From Dinochytrium kinnereticum (Eukaryota > Chytridiomycota > Chytridiomycetes > Chytridiales > Chytridiaceae): DNA of 64,000 bases. The position numbers and the translations under genes were made by a program. Of the stretch, positions 11,601-24,900 are shown piece by piece (the stretch's first letter is position 1; every line of letters begins with the position of its first letter). The DNA lies in contig JADGJT010000052.1 in assembly GCA_027604005.1 (NCBI GenBank), forward strand, positions 22,273-86,272, given 5' to 3'. The notes under the pieces were generated by a model, which saw only the letters and a program-made list of their open reading frames with translations, did no database searches and was not told the origin of the DNA.

Positions 11601-14600
11601 GTCGTCTTTTTTCTCCACCCGACAGTCCCTAATGTTTACATAATAATACAGTAAGTCTTTAGGACGATGTAAAACGGCAATCAAAATGGAAGAGAATTAA
11701 CTAACCTTTGTCATCTCGTCGCCGACAGGAACATCCGCGCAGTCTTTAAGCCCTAGCTCGAGCAGTACCTCCTCAGCCCTAGCAATTTTCTCCCTGACCG
11801 TCATGGACGATGGGAGGCGAAGCAAGGCCGCGTACCTTAACGTCTCTCTCGCAGTTAAGGCTGGAAGGTGGTGAAGATCATCCTGGCAAACATACGAGCA
11901 AAGTACAGACACTTCCGACGGCTGCAAAGGCAGGCCGCCGTAAAGAATCCTGCCGGTAATCTGCGCGTTGCCACGACGAGAGCTGCGTCCGAACTCCATA
12001 TTGCGGGCCATAAGAGCGTTTAGAAGCGTGGTTTTTCCTGCACCTGTCAAGGCAACAGAAAGCAACAACAACCAACAAGAGATTAGTCGAATTCAACCCC
12101 AAAACCGGAACAAAAAGACTCACCCGAAGACCCCATAATGACATTTAATTCCCCAGCCCTAAAGCTCGTTGAGATGCCATCTAAAATGCATCCATCCTGT
12201 TCCACAGCGGCGTTCTTCTTGCACAATCGCTGTTTTGAGGGGGTTATAGAGATCGTCAGGTTCTCCACAGTAACATCGATCATCACGCCGTCCCATTCAT
12301 TGGCTAGTGGCGCTACAATCAACTTTGACTCATTCAGAGGATATGCTTCATTTAGCTTTCGAGTCAGAGGTACTGGCGATTTAGAGAGGGCCCTTGACTT
12401 GGACAGGCACCACCAAGACCTCCCATCGCGTTGCTTTCTGAAGTACTTTAGAAACTTATCCAGGATACTCTCTCTATGACTGCTTTGACCAGGGATGATC
12501 ACGTATAGCAGAAAAATTACAAGAAGAGTGACAATAATTATGTTCCCAAACATGTTGATGAAGGGAATAATATAGTCGTTCTCCTCAAGGCCGATGTCGA
12601 TCAGTATCTGCTTCCCCTCGCATTGTGGACTGTTAAGAATCGGAAGCTCAGGACATGAAAAGGAATTGCCGGAGAATTCATTCGAGACCAAGAGTCGATA
12701 ACCGGCCGAGAAGTAAGATATGGTCTAAAACGTAATAAGTCAGTACCAGCACATCAGATAAACGATGTTTACTCACATTCACCCACTTCAGATATTGAGG
12801 GATCACCGTCTGAGGAATCAAGTAACCTGTCGATGTGCACAAGAAGGCGCAAACGAAGTTCAACATCACAGAAGCTGTTGAAAACTCCCTCGTCACTGCG
12901 ACAAACAAGTGGCTCCAGACAAGGCTAAAACACCAAAGGCGTAAGAATGGAGAGCAATCAAGAGGTATCTTACGTGCAAATGTGCATGAGAATCATGCCG
13001 ACAAGATGTATTCCGAAGTGCATCGCGATGAAATCTGTACGTAGACCAGACATCGGATAGATCACAATCGCCAGCACGGCACCATGAAGGATAAAAAGGA
13101 TTGAATTTGTGATGATAGAAGACAGCAAGAATGATTCGACGCGATACATCTTATCCTTCCGCTCTCGGTCGAATACCCGGAAACTTACAATGCGAAACAA
13201 ACTAGTCAGTAACAAGAGACAAGAGTGGGGGGAGGGTACTCACTCTGACGTCAGCTTAAAGCATCCAAACGTCATAAGAAGGAAATTCATCGCTCCGCTC
13301 ACAGTCCCAATGAGAGCCTGCCTTCCAATTATACCCGCCCTTGTGGGTTCCAGCCGCCAAAACATCCCGCCTGTAATTAATCCCACGAGAAGGGACTCAA
13401 CAAGCGTGCCCCAAACCAGTAGTCGATCCCTCAGAAGATTTTGAATTGCCCGATGGGTGAGGACGTTGACTTCCTCAAAAAAAGATATTCTTTGTATGAC
13501 TGGGACTGGTTCTGGACATAATGGATCATCGGCGTCCACAGAAAGGATCTTTACCGCAGGCTCCTCAGGCTCCGAACAAGGTGATCCACTACGCGAGGTA
13601 CTCGACAGATCGCTTGATGATGATCGGCTATCCTCGCCTCTTACAGTCGTTTGTGAAGACGAGGTATACGATGATCCTGACGACGAAAGCACCATTGGCA
13701 GAGACCTTCGACGTTCCGGTATTGAAGGTGCGGTGGGCCCCGTGAGAGACTGTGCAAGCGAAACGACGGGGGTATCTAGGCTCCGTGAGCTCGTCGCTGC
13801 GATAGCAAAATCAGAGTTGGAAGCATTCCTCGCTGGTCCTTTGGGTCTACAGGCCTCGACCATGCTAGGGCTCCCACTCCCACCAGATATAGTCCACCGC
13901 TTCGCTAGAACTGGGGTCGGTGGCCGCTTCTGAGGTTCGCCGTCATTCCGTTGTGATGACTCGAGAGTTGAGTCGTCCGAAAATGATCCATACTTTTTGT
14001 TGTTATGGCAAAACTTCCACTCATGGACTAGACGATGAAGACGTAACCTCCCGCGATGCTCAGAATCTTTGTCCCTCGTGTCCACAGATGTTAAGTCGAT
14101 CAAAAACTCGGCGGGATTGACAGACTTATTGATGCCCAATCCAATGCTTGCAAAATAGGGCTCCAGGTTAACCGAAGGCCCACTGAAGATCACATCACCT
14201 TTGGCCAAAAGAGCAATGGAATGGAAAAGAGAAAATGTCGTTGAGCGCGGCTGATGTATCGACATGATTATGGTTCTGCCCTTGCGGCATAGGTGAAGCA
14301 ATGTCCGCACCAGATTGTGCGATGTCCAGGCATCCAAACCTGTGGTTGGTTCATCCATAAGGATGACCGACGGGTTCATTAGAAGCTGAACAGCCACACT
14401 GCATATTAGAAAGTAGTTAAGCAATGCTCGATATGCTCATCAGGAGATATGACTTACGTGACACGTCGGCGCTCGCCGCCTGAGACTCCCTTACGCCATT
14501 CATCGCCGATGATCGTGTTAGCGCAGTCCCTCAAACCCAACTCCGATATCGCTGCCTCTACTAAACTGTATTTCTCGGCCTTGCTCATTGTGCGGGGGAG

Positions 14601-15436
14601 ACGAAGTCTGGCGGCGTACCGAAGCGTTTCCCGCACTATACAACAAAGCGGAGGTGATAAGATCAGTTTCAGTTCTCAGAATGGGAAGCGTTTAAACTCA
14701 CCAGTCAGGCAAGGAAGGAGGAAGTCTGATGAGAGGAGAAAAGATGATTGTTAGGACGTTCACACTTAAACCAATCCCTTATTACCCTGCTGCTGAACAT
14801 ATGCAACATAACCGCCAGATATGTAAGAATCGGGCGGTTGTCCATTGTAGGTTATCTGTCCAGCGATCTTCGAGCGGTCGGTACGGCCTAAAAAGATTTT
14901 GCTTAGCACCTCAAAAAAAAAAAAAAACAAAAAAAGGACAAGGACAAGGTGCCTACCGGCTAGTGCATTCAGCAAGGTCGTCTTCCCACTTCCACTTCCA
15001 CCCTGTACGCGAGAAGTTAGCAATAAGTTAGCAATGGTCCTCTCCATTAGAAGGTCCCTCTTAGACGATAATAACTACTCACCAGAATGGCCAAAAGCTG
15101 ACCAGCGGGAACAGTTAGAGAGACATCCTTGAGAATGGCCACTCCCTTCGACTTTGCCGTTTCTTTTCCTCCCCATACAGACAAGCTTTTAGCCTCAACA
15201 GTGACGGGAAGCACCTCCCCGAAACTTCTCATAGCACCATAGGAGGCCGCAGAGGCAGTGGTTCGGAAGGAAAGAAAGGATTTACGGACATTGGCGGATG
15301 CTGTTGATCGGCGGGGGAACGAGGAGATATTGGTACTGGCTCGGTAGGGCATCATGGGCGATGCATGTCCGCTGTCGCCCGTCGTGGTCCCCGTTGTTGC
15401 GGGGATCTGCATAGCTGCTAGTTCTCTTGGGTTCAC
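8692..15436 (-). CDS. Full-size ABCG (White/PDR-like) transporter, two NBD-TMD halves
   Basis: Sixteen exons with all phases consistent: complement(join(8692..9344,9411..9623,9690..9840,9907..11334,11392..11496,11554..11628,11706..12043,12124..12724,12777..12924,12974..13201,13244..14398,14458..14635,14702..14725,14786..14887,14957..15002,15083..15436)), 1932 residues. The order NBD-TMD-NBD-TMD is that of ABCG proteins such as yeast YOL075C, but longer because of Ser-rich inserts. NBD1 has Walker [10 protein letters not shown], signature VSGGERRR, Walker [13 protein letters not shown] and H-loop SIHQPRS. NBD2 has [28 protein letters not shown] and TIHQPRS. Both ATP sites therefore look intact. 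Each TMD has several hydrophobic helices. The linker after NBD2 (10540-10810) holds three copies of an RSPS-x(3)-R-x(3)-D/N-x-G motif. It is expected to export a lipid or hydrophobic compound; the substrate is unknown. Exon 4 here (14702..14725) is only 24 nt. Confidence 0.92.
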
Positions 15437-15744
15437 CCAAGACTAATAGATATCTGTTGCAAGTAACGTTGCCCAAGCAACAAGTGTTCGACAGGTTGAA
15501 GTGGGATGAAAGCCAATGGGGTTCGGGCGCCATGGAGCGTTTGCAAGCTCTTACATGGGTAGGTGGGAGTTCAGCGGGCAAGGGGTGGGACACCATACAG
15601 TAAAAGCAAGGTGGGCGGATCACCCCCCTAGTCTGGGCGATCATGTCCGGTCAACTGGACATTTCTCACAGTTTTGTATCGGAGATCCAAAAAACTGCAA
15701 GGTACGAAAGAACACCACACCTTGTTGAAGTGCTACACACCCAA

Positions 15745-15760
15745 CCCCCCCCCCCCCCCC
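15745..15760. repeat. Poly-C homopolymer (16 C)
   Basis: Sixteen consecutive C, interrupted by one T and followed by further C-rich sequence. The length is likely to vary or to be miscalled. No function is implied. Confidence 0.9.
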
Positions 15761-17164
15761 TCCCCTCCTTTTTGTGCAGAGATCAAGGGTTCAAGAGGAC
15801 ATGAGCGAAATGAAATCGTCGATGAGGCTGTTGCCTTCAATTGAGGGAATGGTTGATGCTGAACTGGCCCGTCCATTGCAAACCAAAACCAATCATAAAA
15901 TAAAAGACCCAAACCTAACAATGACACCACTCCCGTTCTTATGGCATTACCCGCTGGGTCCTGGTGGCTGATGTGTATTACGTACCTGTCACCGAGTGGG
16001 CTCCACCATCCATTTTCAGGGCAGCACGCGTTGGAGGAAGTATGACGGGCTGGATGGTGTGGAGCCCCACCCAAAGGACCCTCCTTTTGCATTAAAATTA
16101 TCATACTCTCTCCCAGCAAGTGACGAAATCAAAAGGCAAGTGTATTATATTCAATTTAAAAGAAAAAGAAAACGGCTGGGTCAGAGCAGGGTCAGAGCGC
16201 GATAAGGAAAAGCCTTTTATAGGTGGCAATTGTTACCCATTGGTTGGAAGAGTCTCTTACGGGAACACCAGCTCGAATCAAGGTTTTTTTAAACATGTTC
16301 TATGGTGAGTCTATGGCGATCATTACACCTACTGGTTGCATCCTGGGTTGCATCGCTGGATAACCGAAACCGATGAAGAATATGTCTAATCCGCATCCTT
16401 CTGAGCTGCAGGTATTTACTATCCCTAATTGTTGCTTCCTGAGGCTCTTCATAATGTATCAATATCCCCTTGATCATTCCAGTTGAATGGCATCACACAA
16501 CCTCTATTGATTGATTCACGATAAAGCACTACTTAGCTTGTTCCATGGTGAGTGAGAGTTGGCAAGAGCGGATTGCGACAGAATGTCTCGGAACAAGCGA
16601 TTTTAACCCGGCAATGGTGGTTGAGGGTGGCATAGGGCTTTTATATGAAGTACCCAGGTGTCAAAAAAATGTCAAAACTTCTTTTTCGGGTCAACATGTC
16701 ACTTCTACTTCACTTTTGAAGTACTGTTAATTGTAATCCGCGTTTGAATACATCGGCTTCCGATACACCCGTGTAAGCTCCATCCAAGCAAAGACAGAAC
16801 CTTGTTCATTTCAAACCCACGTCAACTTACCAGCCCCACAGCTCCGATGGACGTCTGGGACTCCAGCTGAAAACTCTCAACATAAGAGACTGAATGAAGT
16901 ATATGACCAAGAGAATCAACCGTCAGATGGTGTGGAAGGAGCCGGGAAAAAGCAAAAGACAGCTAGCATCACAGGTGCTGGCGCTACTTAAGGGAACAAA
17001 ATGTATGAATAAAAGCGTGAGCGCGTCTACAATAGAACAAAATGGGGGTTTCATTTTTTTTGTTTTATTTTTATCTGTTAGCTGTGAGCAATGGCTCTCG
17101 AATGGCCTTGTTTTCGTATGGCATCAATAAAGAATGAAAAGCAATATTATTGGTCGAATTTCCT

Positions 17165-17186
17165 TCCTACCAGTAAACTGGTAGGA
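17165..17186. repeat. Short perfect inverted repeat
   Basis: Ten-base arms TCCTACCAGT and ACTGGTAGGA separated by AA. The hairpin lies about 400 bp upstream of the phytoene desaturase start. It could be a palindromic protein-binding site or chance. Confidence 0.6.
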
Positions 17187-17590
17187 GGGGCAGTGCACCC
17201 CCAAAATCCACTCGCAGTCCCCCAGGGCAGTTGTCACCACCCTGCGTCAAGATGCTATCTATGTATCTAATGGCACCAGCAAGTACTTCGCGGTGAGTTG
17301 GCCACCTGAGCTGACAATCTGAGTGAATCCTTGCTCTGGCAATACCAATCAATCATCAATGGTATTTATGATAGAATAATTATAGAAACCAACTCTTCCA
17401 ATTCTTCCATCGCTTGACTTGATTGTGGTTCTCAGCTTGCAGAAGTCATTCAAGGCATTAGATAGTCCTCATTTTTTCCCTGCATTATACACTTTCTTTT
17501 AGACAAGTATTCAAGTTTGGCATCACTCGTATGGATACCTCCCACCAAAATCGGTGTTCGGACAAACAGTAAATAACAAATATTGAAAAA

Positions 17591-19488
17591 ATGGAGGTTG
17601 TTATCATTGGAGCTGGTGTGGGCGGCACGGCCCTTGCCGCGAGACTTGCAAAGGGCGGAGCAAAGGTCACCGTCTTGGAGCAGAACGATCATTCTGGAGG
17701 GAGATGCTCTATCCTTCGTCAGGGTGGGTTCAGATTTGACCAGGTATGTCTCCCACCTTCCCACATTGGTATTGAAACTGGCTAACCCAAGCACCTCCTT
17801 CGCCAAACGAACCTCTATTAAAAAGGGCCCATCACTATGGCTCATGCCCGAGGTGTTTGAGGAGACTTTCCGAGACTTGGGTGAGGAGCTGTCGGATCAC
17901 ATTAAGCTCGTGAAGTGCGACCCCAACTATTCTATCCATTTTCAGGATGGGCGGAAGTTGACTCTGACCACCGATATGGCGAAGCTTCGGACTGAGCTTG
18001 AGGCCTTTGAGGAGAATTCTTTTGACGGGCTCTTGAGGTTCATGAGAGAAGGGAGGCTCCATTACGAGACTTCACTGTCGATGGTGCTGAAACGGAATTA
18101 CGAGTATTGGTGGAACTTCTTTACGGTCCCAAACCTGTTAATGGGACTGCGGCTGCATGTGTTGACGACTCTTTGGTCGAGAGTTGGGATTTACTTTAAA
18201 GACATGGCTTTGAAGCAAGCGTTTACCTTCCAGAGCATGTACATGGGAATGAGCCCTTACGAGTCCCCAGGGACTTACAATTTGCTACAGTACACCGAGC
18301 TTGCTGAGGGTAATATAGCTTCATGTTTTTGATATTCTGCATTCTCACTTCGTGATTCTTTCCGCCCTTTTTTGTTAACAAGGTATCTTCTACCCCATTG
18401 GGGGCTTCCACTCGCTGATCGATTCTTTGGAATCCATCGCAAAGAAGCATGGAGCAGAGTTTCTTTACAACTCCCCCGTAGCAAGTATTGACGTCAGCAC
18501 GGTCACCAATCTCACCAGTGGCGTAACCCTTTCCGATGGTACAAAGTTCAACGCGGATGTTGTCATTTGCAACTGTGACCTTGTGACAGCATATAACCGC
18601 CTTCTTCCCCCAAGCCCTTATGCAAGATATCTCGGTTCACTGGACCAGACCTGCTCCACAATTAGCTTCTACTGGGGACTTGACAGAAAGGTTCCGGGCC
18701 TAAACGGGCACAATGTCTTCCTTGCCGATGACTACAAGGAAAGTTTTGACGCTATCTTCAAGAAGTTTGGTCTCCCAACCGCACCGAGCTTTTACCTTCA
18801 CGTTCCTTCCAAAGTTGACTCTACGGCAGCTCCAGAGGGCAAAGAAGCCCTAACGGTGCTGGTCCCTATTGGCCATATCAAGCCTGGCGTAAAGCAAGAG
18901 TGGAAGGCTTTAAGGGCTAAGGCCCGATCCGCAGTGTTGGCGACCATAGCTGCATTGGTCCCCGGATGCGAATCGATTGCGGACTGGATTGAGACTGAGG
19001 TTGTGAATACACCGGAAGATTGGAAAGAAAAGTTTTCGTTATGGAACGGATCTGCCTTGGGGCTCTCCCATAATGTTACTCAAGTGGTCTACATGCGGCC
19101 ATCTACCAGGCACGCTGAGTTCGGAAACCTTTTTTTTGTTGGTAGGTAGCATTTCCTATACTTCTCTTTTGCCTTTTCCGTTAGCTGCTTCACTCCTCCT
19201 TTTCTATATTCACATTTATTAGGCGCGTCTACTCATCCTGGAACTGGAGTTCCTATCGTTCTATGTGGTGCCAAGCTCGTCGAATGTCAGATCAAACAGA
19301 TTGTTCAGAGTGGGTCAGGCTTTAGGCATAAGCTCTATTTGTTTGGGATGCTTAGGAAGGAGACCTTTTATGCGAGTATCCTTGGCTTTGTTCTTATGGC
19401 TATAATTTTCGGCACCTATTCGTTCCTTTTCCAGTATCTTAGTCCCCTAGACCCCCGCGTTTCCACCGTCTTGAAGGCAGTCTTTTAA
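17591..19488 (+). CDS. crtI: Phytoene desaturase (CrtI/AL-1 type)
   Basis: Four exons: join(17591..17743,17826..18309,18383..19141,19223..19488), 553 residues, the usual length for fungal CrtI enzymes (about 550-590). It introduces double bonds into phytoene to make lycopene or more desaturated carotenes, using FAD, at membranes. The N-terminus is a dinucleotide-binding fold (VVIIGAGVGGTALAARLA, then LEQN and GGRC). RFDQGPSLWLMPEVF spans the first junction. The C-terminal FAD motif GASTHPGTGVPIVLCGAKL is present, followed by a hydrophobic helix (ILGFVLMAIIFGTYSFLF), as in fungal homologues. Phytoene synthase or lycopene cyclase, often adjacent in other fungi, is not in the window. The gene converges with the tetraspan gene at 19819. 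Confidence 0.95.
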
Positions 19489-19818
19489 TTTAATGGTCTT
19501 TTTTTATAATTTCTTTTGAGTGTGGAATCGAAGCCTTAACGAACTTGTGATGCGGTGGTTTTATATATTTATCTGGACGATGTTTTTTAAACCTGTGCAT
19601 GGAACATGCCTCCACCCTTCGGTGTTTTGTTTCATCGAAGAGGCAGAAACGCGACTTGAATTTACTGGGCATTTAAAACCCCATGCAAAATAACGTTCGT
19701 TTTGTTTGCAGTTTATCTTCCTGTCATATGCTCGATATTAACGTGTTGCTGAATGTAGAGAAATGTAAAAGGTGGGGGAAGAAAAGGAGAGGCTGGCTGA
19801 GCGTCCTGACAAAATGAA
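19489..19818. other. Convergent 3' flanks, 330 bp
   Basis: AT-rich spacer between the phytoene desaturase stop and the tetraspan gene stop. No coding or RNA signal was seen. Confidence 0.5.
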
Positions 19819-20633
19819 TTAGGCGGAGGTCAGGTGTCGGATACCAGCTGCATCGCCCGACGTATTTAATCCAGACTGCACCATAATAGAAGCCAGAGGC
19901 GTGGTTGATGATGAGGAAGTCGAACTTGCGAACCCCTTTCCGTTAATGAAATCATTGGTGGTGCATTCTCCCGAGAAGATTGGCACAAAGTTCAACCACA
20001 GAGAAGCGATAAAGAGAAAAAAAATAAAGAAACCGAAAGCGGCTGCCGCTCCTAATCCTGTGCAGTTTGTGTAAGGGCTGTATTTAAGGTGGTTCCAGGA
20101 TAGGCAGTAGTTGCTGAGGCCAGTGACGGTAGATGCCGTAGCAAGCCAGAACCAGAGGTACATGAAGTCAAGGCCGGTGACAAGTAGATAGTAGTAGGAA
20201 GGGAGGCGGTCGCTAAAGTTTCTTGGCAGGATGATCGCCAAGGTGGATGCAAGGATGGTGGTGACTGCACAAAAGCTAGAGTAGCAGGAAGCGGACAAAT
20301 ATGTTTTGGCTCTTTTGCATCGCAATGAAGAGAAAGGAAGTGCCCCTCACTCACTAGTAAAATGCCGTGCTGCTCTTGTAGTTCCAGAAGAATGGGTATG
20401 GGTTGGAAGCTAAAAGCAGGCAATAAATTGGTTTAGGCCGAAGAGAGTAAGCCTTGGTTGTTTGGTAGCAGAGAGATAGAGACAGAAGCGTTCTAGATAT
20501 TACCGAGTGAGATGATACCGATGACTGCGAGCACTGCCTGAGATGCCCGCAGCACAAAGTCGATTGCGTCCCTGTTATCCATCGCACGCCGCATGGTGTG
20601 GGAGGTAGTGGTGGTAGCTATGGCAGTGGCCAT
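19819..20633 (-). CDS. Tetraspan membrane protein, MARVEL-like
   Basis: Three exons: complement(join(19819..20275,20355..20409,20504..20633)), 213 residues. Junctions read IISL|A|SNPYPFFW and AFY|Y|FCAVTT in phase. Four hydrophobic segments are visible: FVLRASQAVLAVIGIISLA; FCAVTTILASTLAIIL; YYYLLVTGLDFMYLWFWLA; and GAAAAFGFFIFFLFIASLWL. Spacing and order (an R/D-rich N-terminus before TM1, a short Asn/Tyr/Phe loop, a Cys in the TM3-TM4 loop) resemble fungal MARVEL-domain proteins that organise plasma-membrane or eisosome domains. The C-tail is Ser/Thr-rich. Another four-helix family cannot be excluded without a profile search. Confidence 0.75.
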
Positions 20634-21952
20634 GGGAGGGTAGAAGCGATGCGAACGGTGAAGGCGGTGAAAAAAAAGGAAGTAATGGATATTGGCGCAT
20701 TTGATGGATGCTTTCCCCTATAAACGCGCGTGAAGCAGCGTGGCAGTTTGTTTCAAGAACGCTGGTTCGTGTCTCTCGTCACACACGCCGCTTGCATAGG
20801 CAATATTGTCAGCTCAACAAACACTTCACATTCTGATGCAACACGCACCTAAAACGCACACACTATCGCATCGTTGCTTCCTTCCCCTTCTGCTGCTCAT
20901 GTCACGGCATCCAGGGAGGGGCGGGGTCTCTGACGGATGGCAGGCTCTTCTTGTTGGAGGGTAATGGGTCGTGGATGCGTTGTGGACGATAATACGAGAG
21001 AGAAGAGGCTATGCGCCATACCGTTCTGATCCCACAGTTGCATGGAACAGTACCTCATACTTTTAAATTTTATTAAAATCAATCCATCCTCCCTCTGCAG
21101 GGCTCACCGCCAGGCGGATGGATGGTGCTCATCCCGTTTGCATTCTTGCGCCTGCATCCTCTCAGAACAGCCATCCCTACTGTGCCCTCATGATCCAAAT
21201 GCGCATGCCAACCACTACTTGCATTGACCCTCGGCCTCCATTGGGATGCAATCGTATGATTCGCATCGTCGCTCTCTGCACAGGTCTCGCATCGCATTGC
21301 GCATGGCCACGCGTGCGTGATCGTCTGCATTATATCACCAACTATTCTTGATCAATCTTCGCGCCAATAAAAATAATGGACACACAAAGTGGCTAAGGAG
21401 ATGGAAAAGAAGTCAAGGATTGGTGAAGGATATGTATGTATTACCTATTAGCTATTCATTGGATGATCTCGCCATATTTTGCGCCAGGGACTATTTCTGA
21501 GCCATTACACTGGATGATCTCGCCATGTTTGAAGCCATTACACTGGATGATCTCGCCATGTTTTGCGCCAGGGATTATTTCTGAGCCATTACACCGAATC
21601 ATCTCGCCATGTTTGGAGCCATTACACCGGATGATCTCGCCTTGTTTTGCGCCAGGGATTGTTTCTGAGCCATTCTGTCAAGACTCAAGACGAATGAATC
21701 TGAAGATTGCATTTTCGTCTGCTTGGCCTTGTGCGTCAAATCGCTGTGCTGTGCTGAGTCCGCGCCTGTGAGCATCCGTCCATCCGTCCATCCGTCCATC
21801 CGTTACCTGACCCCCACCTGCTCGCCACCGCTCCTTGCTGCTGCCGGATCACCAGCGTCCCTGCGCTCCTTAACCGCGGCTTCTGACGGTATCGCATAGG
21901 ACACACCCACACCACTGCACGGTACCTTGCTACAGCGCCTTCGTCCGTCTGC
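20634..21952. other. Intergenic region with tandem repeats, 1.3 kb
   Basis: Divergent spacer between the tetraspan gene and CDC24. It holds a 51/33-bp alternating array (21456-21676) and a short CATCCGTC microsatellite at about 21773-21801. No gene was recognised. Confidence 0.55.
21456..21676. repeat. Alternating 51-bp / 33-bp tandem array
   Basis: The core TGGATGATCTCGCC (or a close variant) starts at 21460, 21511, 21544, 21595 and 21628. The spacing is therefore 51, 33, 51, 33. The long unit carries an extra TTTTGCGCCAGGGA..TTTCTGA block that the short unit lacks, so the higher-order period is 84 bp. It lies about 300 bp upstream of the CDC24 start. Confidence 0.9.
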
Positions 21953-24900
21953 TTGCTCAATTGCCTCCTTGTAGCTGAGCAGGTGATGGATGGACTGCTC
22001 ATGAGCTCTAATTCAAGCCAGCCCGCAAATGCTGCCACCCGTTATGCAGCAACCCTTGACCAGGATTTTGGTGGTGGGGCAGTGAACATTTCCGGACCAT
22101 TGGCTCTGGGTGGTGGATTCGGGCAGGTGCAGAGGAGACCTACGAACTTTAGCCTTCCTCAGAATAACATTTCTTTGGCGGCAATGCCAACAGCACCTTC
22201 ACCAGCATTTGCGCAGAGGAGACCCTCGGGGTCGGACGCGCCAATCATCACCCCAACTCCAGCCCCTTCCGTTCCCACCCTTTCCACTGGCTCGTCTCCT
22301 CCCATGGAAGTCGGCCTGCCCGTTCCTAACAAGCCTTCAAACACTCCCGTTAAATCCCTTTTCCAATCCTGCATGTCTCTCATTGAAAAGCTCTATGGCT
22401 TCCCGCTGTTCGAGTTCTACCTCTTTCCCGACGGTATAGAAATGTACCAGACAGACCCTCCCCCACTCATCGACCCCGTCGCCATCCTTTGGGGATGCTT
22501 TAGACTCGGAGCTCCTCTTTGCATGCTCTACAATCAGCTTAGCCCCAGGACTCCACTAAATGTCTCGGATGTCTCTGCTATTCGGCCGCCAAAGTACACC
22601 AATGTTTGCAAGGATAATGTTTACCACTTTATTGTGGCATGCAAAAATGATCTTGGACTTTCGGAGAAAGATGTATTTACTATATCGGAGCTCTATAAAG
22701 ATGACACAAATGTGTTTGTCAAGGTATTATTGGATAATTGCTTTTGATGTTTGGTTTTTAATCTGCTTTTTCTTGTGAAGGTGCTGAAGACGGTGGATAT
22801 TCTCATGGAAAAGATTGAGGGTAAAGGCCTCCTCCCGAGGTCACAACCCCTCCCATTCCACGTACCTCATCAGGACGTTGAGGCCCCGACAGACAATCGA
22901 TCAAAGCTCATAAACGAGATGATCGATACGGAGAGAAAGTATATTAATGATCTTGAATCGCTTCAGAATTTCAAGAAGGAAGCCATCCATCAGAATGTTC
23001 TTTCTAAGGACGAAGCCCATTCAATTTTTGCAAATCTTGATGAGCTTTTGGACTTCCAAAGGAGATTCTTGATTGCGATGGAAAGCACGCTGTCGCTTCC
23101 ACCAAATGAACAAAGAATTGGACAACTGTTTTCGCTTAATGTTAGAATTCTTCATTCGCCTACTTTGCACTTGTTTTTCTTACGATCGAAGTCTAATATT
23201 TGTCTGTGCCGTTCCATTTTGTTACAGGAGGATTTCTTTTTTGTTTATAGTGCTTTCTGCGCGAACTATCAGTTTGCTACAAACATAATAATTCAGGAAA
23301 CAGACCGACTCTCGGTAGGATTTGTATTATTCTCTTTACTTCGTTCTGACCTCACTTTCTATTGATTTAGAGACTCTCTCACATGATTACGCCGCATATG
23401 CTCCAGTCGTTTTTGATTAAGCCGGTGCAGAGGGTTTGCAGATACCCTCTTCTTCTGCAAGAACTTGTGAAATTATCACAGAATATAGGGTACCCTTATC
23501 TAGACGAACTGAAAGAAGGGCTTGAGGCCATCAAACGGGTGACGGAACGTGTCAATGAGCAGAAGCGCGTTGAGGAGAACCGGCAATTGAAGAACGAATT
23601 GGCAGAAAAGGTTGAAGACTGGAAGGTGCGTATTGTTCTACTCTATGTTTTATTACAAGTTCCTTATCTTAGGCTAATGCTTGACATTAGGGGCTTAAAC
23701 CAGAGGACTTTGGAAGTCTGCTCATCTCAGACAGATTTTTAATGACCTCGAATGATGTAGAGAAGGAGTTTAATCTCTATTTATTTGAACGCATCTTGCT
23801 ATGCTGTAAGGATCTGAGAAAGTCGAAGAAAAAGAGCAAGAAAGCACAAGATAAGGAGGGATCTCTATACTCGCTTAAGGGAAACATCTACGTCAACTCT
23901 ATTTCTGCAGTTCAAGACACATCGGACCCTTCCATCGGAGTCTTTGGCCTTAAGGTTTTTTGGAAAGACGTTGTCGAAGTGGAGACATTCACTTTAAAGT
24001 GTCGAAATGAGGAGCAGGTTAAGATGTGGAAGGAGAGGCTAGAGAAGCAGGTAGAAGCCGACAAAGTGAGGAAACGAGCTGGGTCTCTCGATTCACTTGC
24101 CAACCCACCTGGTTTTATGCAGAGCTTTAGGGGGCCCGGATCGATGGATGATCACCCTGATTCGGCCTATGCCGCTTCTAGCTATTATAGGCCCTCCTTA
24201 GACGCCTCTGTATCTTCTCCGGCTTCTTCCCAGTATTCCAGCCCTCCTATTGTTAGGTCACGCTCTATTCCTCACAACTATTACCCGATGCAGTATGCCC
24301 CACAACAGCCTCTTTTTCAATCCCATTCTGTGTCTGCAAATCCAACTCTTTCTCAACGCCAAAGTCATGTTCTCATGTCAAGAGGCTTTGGATCTCATAC
24401 TGAACTCACGGCTACCAGCTACAACAATGCCGCGGCAGTGCCTCGAGCTCTATCAGCATCCCCAGACTCTTCATCTCGTCAACCGCGGTCCTTTAGCCCT
24501 CCGCCCCCCGTTCCGCCAATACCACAACATGTTTTGCCGCCTCATGGTCGGTACGCCCAGGATCCACAAGGTACTAAGGAGCCAATGCAGATGTCGCCAA
24601 GGCAGCTGACACAGGGGTCAATGAACAGGCATGGGGTCTCATCTTCTCCTCAAGCAGTGAGGAGTGGAGGGCATGGAATAGCAAATCATTCCCCCAACCG
24701 AATATACAGCACGACTGCACCGGCGTTAGCGGTGGCATCTGCTGTTAGAACAGGGTTCTCTGATGACGAGGACTTTTCGGATGAAGAGTATCTTTCTATG
24801 CAGCAAAAGTCTCGACATCAGCAGACCTCCTATGCTCGAATGAACCCCTCACCTATCCCGCAAGGTTCGAGCAATTTTCGCCGCGCAAATACTACGTCGA

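Larger units (their letters stand above)
15437..17590. other. Long intergenic region, 2.15 kb
   Basis: Divergent spacer between the ABCG gene and phytoene desaturase. It contains a 16-C homopolymer (15745-15760) and a 10-bp-arm perfect inverted repeat (17165-17186). Open frames are under 130 codons and show no family signature. No carotenoid partner gene, tRNA or transposon was recognised. Confidence 0.5.
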
